Assembly (NCBI GenBank): GCA_001931875.2
Contig: MSJH02000458.1
Span: 1 to 29,220, forward strand
Source of the DNA: Byssochlamys sp. IMV 00236
Taxonomy: Eukaryota > Ascomycota > Eurotiomycetes > Eurotiales > Thermoascaceae
Direction of reading: 5' to 3'
Length of the DNA stretch: 29,220 bases
Shown here: one piece after another, positions 23,765 through 29,220 of the stretch
Position numbering within the stretch: position 1 is the stretch's first letter
Layout: every line of letters begins with the position of its first letter
Made by a program: the position numbers and the translations under genes
The notes under the pieces: model-generated
Database searches by the model: none
Told to the model about the DNA's origin: nothing
Seen by the model: only the letters and a program-made list of their open reading frames with translations

Positions 23765-23968
23765 GTGTGGCCTTCTACTTTTCACAATGATAAAATAATG
23801 ATACCCATCATCGCATTTGGCAATGAGACAGCCAGCAAAAATTATGCCAAGTTCAAAGAGCATAGAGTCGGCCAGATAGATGCTTTATATTCCAAGTTCA
23901 AGAAGAAACAGCAGAGCGGAGAGGCAATAAACGCTCTTATAGACGACTATCAGACGCCTAAAGGCTAA
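23765..23968 (+). pseudogene. Fanzor/TnpB-like transposon protein fragment
   Basis: A 67-codon piece reads IMIPIIAFGN, then KFKEHRVGQIDALYSKFKKK, then ALIDDYQTPKG and a stop. From memory this matches the stretch just before the zinc ribbon in TnpB/Fanzor-like proteins common in Mucorales. There one expects a (V/I)P(V/I)I-FGN block, a basic helix and a D-E-Y/F-K-T-S-K-x-C motif leading into the Cys cluster. Here the expected motif is altered (IDDYQTPK) and the frame stops before any cysteine, so the zinc ribbon and last catalytic part are missing. The frame opens with GTG and has no proper start. I infer a truncated, inactive remnant. The family call rests on a short match and needs a profile search. 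Confidence 0.4.
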
Positions 23969-24453
23969 TATTTTAGGATACATTTGCATTTAATGTTGGT
24001 TACTCTCTCTTCCCTCGTTTCTACCGGGTAATCTTATTAGTTCATGTGAAAAAAAATAGTGTTAACCCCACACTTGGTTGTACAGACACGAAAGAGCAAC
24101 GACTATTGTTGCCTCTCTGAACTATTTAAGGTTAATATTTTATTCATGTCATAGACAGAGGGATGGGAATATTTCAACTCACGACTAGATATCCATAGTA
24201 GCTCTATATTTGTTATCTGTTTACATGGGCACGCATGGAAATAAAGGTTGATATTTTCCCTTAATGAACACTAGAGACATGACTTTATTCTTGCAACTGC
24301 TTTAGATCCTTACTCTGACTGTCAATGATGGGAAGTAGCACATATTACCATATTTATACCACCTGCGATTCTATAAAAATTGTAACCAATCGATCATGTC
24401 TGCATTATCTTTTTCTTTTCTTTTTTCTTTTCTTTTTTTTTTTTTCCTTCTTT
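23969..24453 (+). promoter_or_regulatory. Presumed promoter of the acyl-CoA synthetase gene
   Basis: There is no gene here. The last 50 bp before the ATG at 24454 form a nearly pure T/C tract (24409-24453), the strongest of several such tracts directly upstream of start codons in this window. I saw no other clear motif. Confidence 0.4.
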
Positions 24454-26526
24454 ATGTCTTTGCCGAACACAAGGTTACAAGGCATCAAGGCTCACTTGAG
24501 TCCAAATTCAAGCAATGAAGTATCCTATATAGATTCACGTAAAAACCCATCTTCATTATTTGGAGACTGACTAAAAAAAAAAAAAATTCTCCAGTACGCC
24601 TGTATAGAAAACCAGATCAACCTCCCAACTTGACCACTTTAGACCCCCTTAGATTTTTATTAAGAAGTGCCATGGTATTCGCAGATCGTACAGCGGTGAT
24701 TCATCATCATCGTGCCTATACCTACAGGGAACTATCGACGCGCGTACAATCTTTGGCGACCGTGCTGATAAACACATACCAAGTCAAGCAAGGCGATCGT
24801 GTAGCCGTTATCTGTTCTAATATCCCACCTAATCTTGAAGCAACATATGCTATCCCAGCAGTAGGCGCCATCATAGTTCCCGTTAATACAAGACTAGCTG
24901 CACAAGAAATAGAATATATTATCCGCCACTCTGGAGCCAAGGTGATCATCCTGCAGCGAGATTTTAAAGACAAGATAACACAGTCCGTTGCGAATTCGGT
25001 GCAAATCATTGATGTAGCTGATGACAACGAGACAGACCCTTATGAGCAATTACTCATGAATTGCACATCTCTTGTAGCGTGGGATAAAATGCCTCTTTTG
25101 TATGACGAAAATGCAACCATCTCTATCAACTATACCTCTGGATCAACGGGTCGTCCAAAGGGTGTTATGGTCACGTACCGTGGTGCATATCTTGCAGCTC
25201 TGGGAATGATTATTCAATGCGCACTTTCGGTGAATACGGTCTATTTGTGGACATTGCCCATGTTTCACTGTAACGGTAATTGTTTTATTAGTTGAGCAAC
25301 ATAGACATTCTAATGTGTATAATGCATAGGATGGAACTTTCCTTGGGCTCTCGTAGCTGCAGGAGCTACACAGATTATGCTGCCTACAATGGACTACGAC
25401 CTTATTTGGAAGCTATTGGTAAGTCATGGTGTGACGCACTATAATGGCGCACCTACTGTCCAGAATGAAGTCTGCAATAATAAACACGCAGTCAGACTGA
25501 GCCATCCAGTGAAAGTGCTAAGCGGTGGTAAGTATCATATATACCCTGCATTGTTATCATTGCTTACTGTCGTTAGGATCTGTCTTGTCAAGTACTTTGA
25601 TCAAACGAATGCGTCATCTTAATCTACATCCTACCCACGTATATGGCCTTACAGAAGTCTATGGTCCTGTGGTTTTATCCTATGATATCGAAACTATCGC
25701 TCATCACACTGAAGAAGAGCAATATAAGAGACAAGCCAGGCAAGGCTATAATATTACAGTTTCTGACGAAACACGCGTGTTGAACCAAAAGACAGGCTTG
25801 GACGTTACGCCTAACGGTAAGGAGGTAGGTGAAGTATGTTTCACCGGTAATATAGTCATGAAAGGTTACTACAATGATCCTGAAGAGACTGCCAAGGCAT
25901 TTAGAGGAGGCGTGTTTTGGTCAGGGGACCTTGCTGTCAGACATCCGGATGGAACGATAGAACTTGTCGACCGAAGTAAAGATGTTATTGTGTCTGGTGG
26001 AGAAAATATAAGCTCTATTGAAGTCGAATGCGTCATTGTTCAACTTGAGGAAGTTTCGGAATGGTAAGATTGCATTGAATACTGCATCCACACGTTATCC
26101 ACATCTTCTCTTTAGTGCCGTAGTAGCTGCTCCTAGTGATAGATGGGGAGAGAGACCAATTGCGTTTGTTGTATTAAAAGATAGTAACTCATTGGATGCT
26201 GAATCTGTCTTGAGACATTGTCGGAATATGTTGGCAGGGTATAAGGTAGGAATTAGATGCCTCTAACAAGATTGTGTTGTTAATCTCTTGTTTTTTAATA
26301 GTGTCCTGATTCTGTTGTATTTGTCGATAGTTTACCAAAAACAAGGTATGTTTTATACATGTATATATAATCTATTTCTATATATTAACATATCTTATTC
26401 CTGTAGTACTGGTAAGCATTGAAATCATTAAAGGGTGTATTAAATACTTACTTTGATATAGGAAAAACCCAAAAATACCTTTTGCGTGAAAAGCTTTGGA
26501 AAGACAAATCCAAGAGAATTAATTAA
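24454..26526 (+). CDS. Acyl-CoA synthetase (AMP-binding), peroxisomal by PTS2
   Basis: Eight-exon model, 564 residues: 24454-24538, 24595-25275, 25330-25527, 25577-26063, 26116-26245, 26302-26345, 26407-26411 and 26462-26526. It activates a carboxylic acid to its CoA thioester through an acyl-adenylate. Motifs: P-loop YTSGSTGRPKG (about 208-218), the gate region HCNGWNFPW, VYGLTEVYGP, WSGDLAVRHPDG and the catalytic Lys545 in LPKTSTGKTQKYLLREK. The overall pattern, with an N-terminal PLRFLLRSAMVFADRTAVI block, is that of the medium-chain/plant acyl-activating branch; the substrate cannot be read from sequence. Residues 7-15 (RLQGIKAHL) fit the PTS2 consensus exactly, so I infer peroxisomal import; the C-terminus (KRIN) is not PTS1. 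Exon 7 is only 5 nt long. The ATG at 24454 is preferred over 24325 because the residues before it are a Phe run encoded by the T/C tract. Confidence 0.92.
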
Positions 26527-26718
26527 ATAAAAAAGGTAGCATTTCAGGCACACATTTTTACCCAATCATGATTCACTTGTGTGCTTGATGAGAAATTGGC
26601 TGCATGTGAATATTAAATCTCTTTTTTACTAAATTCACCCCCCGTTCAAGGTTGGGAAGAACTGATGTCGATGTCACAACTTGTATTTAATCTACACTCT
26701 CTCCTTTTTTATCTTTTT

Positions 26719-26741
26719 TTCTCTCTCTCTCTTTTTTTTTT
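26719..26741. repeat. CT/T-rich simple repeat before the ETF-beta gene
   Basis: A short (CT)n run followed by a T run lies within 35 bp of the ETF-beta ATG, part of the pyrimidine tract found upstream of most starts here. Confidence 0.6.
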
Positions 26742-26751
26742 TAAATAAATC

Positions 26752-27670
26752 ATGTCTAATCCTTTACGTATCTTTGTTCCCGTTAAGCGTGTTGTTGACT
26801 ATGGTATGTCTTTCTATTTGTAGTAATTGTCACTCACGCTTGCTTATAGCTGTCAAGGTTCGTGTGAACGCAACAAAGACAGATGTCGACCGCAATGTAA
26901 AGCACAGTATGAACCCCTTTGATGAAATTGCTGTTGAAGAAGCTGTTCGTATCAAAGAAAAATCACCCAAGACTGAAGTGGTTGCTATTTCATGTGGTAC
27001 TACCAAGTCTCAAGAGACCTTAAGAACTGCTTTAGCCATGGGAGCTGACCGTGCTGTCCATATCGAAGTAAAGGATGACAGCACACTTGAACCTTTGGCC
27101 GTTGCTAAATTACTCAAGGCCTTGGCTGATAAAGAAGCAAATAAGCCAGATCTTTTCATTTTGGGTAAGCAAGCCATTGATGATGACGCTAGTCAAACTG
27201 GACAGATGTTGGCTGGGTTACTCAAGTGGCCACAGGTGTGTATAGATGAATTTTTCCCACGCATAAATTTAATGGTGTTTGTTAGACCACATTCGCTTCT
27301 AAAGTGGATATCAATGACAAGTCACTCAAGGTTGTACGTGAAATCGATGGTGGTCTTGAGACAGTGTCTACTCAATTACCTGCTGTTATCACAACTGATT
27401 TACGGTATGTGTTTTTATTGACGCGCATAAAAAGAGGCTTATTGTGCTTTGTATAGTTTGAATGAACCCCGTTATGCTTCTCTTCCCAACATCATGAAGG
27501 CAAAGAAGAAGCCTTTGGTCAAGCTTACCCCTGAAGATCTTGGTGTTGATATCTCACCTCGTCTTCAAACACTCAAGGTTGAGGAACCTCCTAAGCGTGC
27601 TGGTGGTCGTAAGGTTGAAAGTGTTGATGAATTAGTTGACAAGTTGCGTAATGAAGCCAAGGTTTTATAA
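26752..27670 (+). CDS. ETFB: Electron transfer flavoprotein beta subunit
   Basis: Four-exon model, 256 residues: 26752-26803, 26850-27235, 27286-27404 and 27457-27670. The protein pairs with ETF-alpha in the mitochondrial matrix and carries electrons from acyl-CoA and other dehydrogenases to ETF-ubiquinone oxidoreductase. Recognition is strong: the start [21 protein letters not shown], the [15 protein letters not shown] block, the AMP-binding segment [19 protein letters not shown] and the recognition loop [17 protein letters not shown]. Lys200 and Lys203 fall at the positions methylated in mammalian ETF-beta. The length equals the usual 255 or so residues, and like its relatives it has no obvious cleaved presequence. 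It lies 225 bp after the acyl-CoA synthetase on the same strand, so two fatty-acid oxidation genes are adjacent. The start is fixed by the conserved N-terminus. Confidence 0.96.
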
Positions 27671-27778
27671 AAAAAAAAAAGAGTGTGTGTATGTGTGTAT
27701 GTATTATAATAGAAAAAAAAAACAAAGGGAAATAAAAAAAGGACCCCCCGCTCTTCTTGTCTTTTCTTTTTTTTTTTC

Positions 27779-28786
27779 ATGTCTCGTGCCTGTTCACTTG
27801 CTTCATTTGATACAGACTATAGCGCAGACTCTGTTGAGTTTTGCCCTTTGAATGATTATAATCAGTACCTTACAGTTGGAACATATCAACTAACAGATGA
27901 ACAACAAGATAATGTTCGCGTTCGAAAGGGCAAAGTATATCTCTTTGACCTTTCTCAGCAACAACTCGATACTCCCAAGCAAGTGATCGAGACAGCTGCT
28001 ATTTTGGATATGAAATGGAGTCACTCTCTAGTGAATGAACGACCTGTTTTGGGTATAGCGGATTCAATAGGTGGATTCCACTTGTACGGATTCCATCATG
28101 AGTCATTAGCTAAAGTAGATCACGTTCAAGTGACAGAGGATCAGTCCATACTTTGTCTTTCCTTAGATTGGGCAGGAAGACGACATGACGATAAAAGAGT
28201 TGCTACGTCTCACTCGAATGGAGACATTAGCATCTTGGCTCCAACAGAAACGAATTATACCATTCAAGAACAATGGCATGCTCATGATCTTGAGACTTGG
28301 ATTGTTGCATTTGACTATTGGAACACCAACATTCTTTATTCTGGAGCAGACGATGGACTCTTTAAGGGCTGGGATACGCGTTCGTGCACGCCTACATTTA
28401 CCTATAAACGACACACGATGGGTATCACCACCATGCAATCTTCGCCTCATCAAGAATATCTATTGGCCACTGGAAGCTATGATGAAACAATTTATTTCTG
28501 GGATACACGCTCTATGCGAGCACCTGTCAATAGTGTTCAAACACCAGGAGGAGGTATCTGGAGACTAAAGTGGCACCCTCATTGCCCAAATAAGCTATTA
28601 TCTGCATCCATGCATGCAGGAGCATTTGTATTGGATGTCGACACCAGTCAATATGACGCCAGTATTTCAACTAGTTTTCTAGATCATACGTCGATGGTGT
28701 ATGGTGCAGATTGGTCCTATCGAGACTCTGATCTGGTTGCAACTTGTTCATTTTATGATCACGTGTTGCATCTTTGGAAAATATAA
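27779..28786 (+). CDS. DPH7: Diphthine methyltransferase, WD-repeat protein
   Basis: An intronless gene of 335 residues. In yeast and mammals DPH7 (Rrt2/WDR85) is the esterase-like WD40 protein that removes the methyl ester from diphthine on elongation factor 2, allowing the final amidation to diphthamide; it acts in the cytosol. Family marks are HAHDLETWIVAFDYW (167-181), YSGADDGLFKGWDTR (187-201), RHTMGI (211-216), TGSYDETIYFWDTR (231-244) and GGGIWRLKWHPH (257-268). These are the most conserved DPH7 blocks and go beyond generic WD repeats. Length is in the normal range for compact fungal members. The ATG follows directly on a T/C tract, 108 bp after the ETF-beta stop. The 3' end faces the tetraspanin gene, with 54 bp between the stops. 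Confidence 0.93.
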   Translation: MSRACSLASFDTDYSADSVEFCPLNDYNQYLTVGTYQLTDEQQDNVRVRKGKVYLFDLSQQQLDTPKQVIETAAILDMKWSHSLVNERPVLGIADSIGGFHLYGFHHESLAKVDHVQVTEDQSILCLSLDWAGRRHDDKRVATSHSNGDISILAPTETNYTIQEQWHAHDLETWIVAFDYWNTNILYSGADDGLFKGWDTRSCTPTFTYKRHTMGITTMQSSPHQEYLLATGSYDETIYFWDTRSMRAPVNSVQTPGGGIWRLKWHPHCPNKLLSASMHAGAFVLDVDTSQYDASISTSFLDHTSMVYGADWSYRDSDLVATCSFYDHVLHLWKI

Positions 28787-28840
28787 AATAGAGAAATGTG
28801 TAAATTTTGTATAGCAAAGGTGACATTTTATTATTTGAGC

Positions 28841-29205
28841 CTAGAATTGTCTTTTATATTTTGAATAAACTGGATTGACCAATGTAGCAGCAGAGGCATT
28901 ATACTCGTTCATACTAGCAAATTTCCTCTGTTCTACGTGCTCTGGACTGACTTCCCAAGAGCGGGTTGGGTTCATTGTACACAAATGGGTGATAGAATTA
29001 CATAAAGCTAGTATCTCTATAGCAAGACTAGTAAACAACACAATGTAAATGTGTGTCAATTCTTCTCTCATGTACTGATTCATAGGGTCACGACAGGGTT
29101 GCTCTGAGTTTGTTAATTGATGTGGTACACAGGTAGGACTTGGTACTGGGTGGTCAGATGGTCCAGTGAATCCACAGCAATGAAGCTTGATAGAAATATT
29201 AATAA
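28841..29205 (-). CDS. Tetraspanin, last exon (5' part beyond the window)
   Basis: The final exon of a minus-strand gene; a good acceptor lies at 29206-29207 and the rest continues past the right edge. It begins in the large outer loop with the tetraspanin hallmark CCG (HCCGFTGPSDHP), followed by further cysteines (PTCVPHQ, QPCRDP). It continues into one membrane helix (IYIVLFTSLAIEILALCNSI), which would be TM4, and ends in a cytoplasmic tail of about 45 residues. The CCG motif followed by two or more cysteines and a single C-terminal helix is diagnostic of the family. Tetraspanins organise membrane microdomains; no specific partner can be named. The tail carries NPVY near its end, the NPxY form of endocytosis signals. 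A claudin-like four-helix protein is the main alternative but would lack CCG. Confidence 0.72.
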
Positions 29206-29220
29206 CTGGAAGAAAAAAAA

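Noticed and set aside
24325..24453. Longer N-terminus for the acyl-CoA synthetase from an ATG at 24325
   Set aside because: It would add a translated T/C tract (Phe-rich) absent from the family and would bury the PTS2 signal away from the N-terminus.

Overview
The window looks like nuclear DNA of an early-diverging filamentous fungus, most probably a mucoralean (Mucoromycota). This rests on AT-rich spacers, many very short GT-AG introns (about 42-71 nt), fungus-type housekeeping genes, a class C G-protein-coupled receptor, Mutator-like and probable Fanzor/TnpB-like remnants, and protein families I associate with Mucorales. The genus cannot be fixed by eye. I built the exon models by hand from splice signals, reading frame and family conservation. 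Each complete spliced model adds up to a multiple of three.

Layout. (1) 0.6-4.2 kb holds two decayed Mutator-like transposases pointing away from each other, both carrying in-frame stops. (2) 4.9-5.9 kb has an intronless class 1A dihydroorotate dehydrogenase (+). Its 3' end faces the 10-exon cohesin subunit gene SCC3/STAG (-, 5951-10059). (3) 10.2-11.9 kb has a four-exon mitochondrial-type alanine aminotransferase (-), only 156 bp upstream of SCC3. (4) 12.6-16.7 kb has a 14-exon class C (GABA-B-like) receptor (-) with an unusual PH-like domain in its cytoplasmic tail. (5) 17.3-18.6 kb has a short poly(A)-binding protein paralogue (-) with four RRMs but no MLLE domain. (6) 19.3-24.0 kb is accessory, gene-poor DNA: two decayed members of one probable multi-copy family on opposite strands, and a Fanzor/TnpB-like fragment. 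(7) 24.4-28.8 kb is a compact same-strand run (+): an acyl-CoA synthetase with an N-terminal PTS2 peroxisomal signal, the electron-transfer flavoprotein beta subunit, and the diphthine methyltransferase DPH7. (8) The right edge holds the last part of a tetraspanin gene (-).

How the genes relate. There are no operons in the bacterial sense. The acyl-CoA synthetase and ETF-beta are neighbours and both serve fatty-acid oxidation: one activates the acid, the other carries electrons from acyl-CoA dehydrogenases. SCC3, the PABP, DPH7, alanine aminotransferase and DHODH are unrelated housekeeping functions. The receptor and tetraspanin are membrane proteins. The most unusual items are the receptor with a PH-like tail, the PABP lacking MLLE, the 5-nt microexon and PTS2 signal in the acyl-CoA synthetase, and the transposase remnants whose stops are all one C-to-T change from sense codons.
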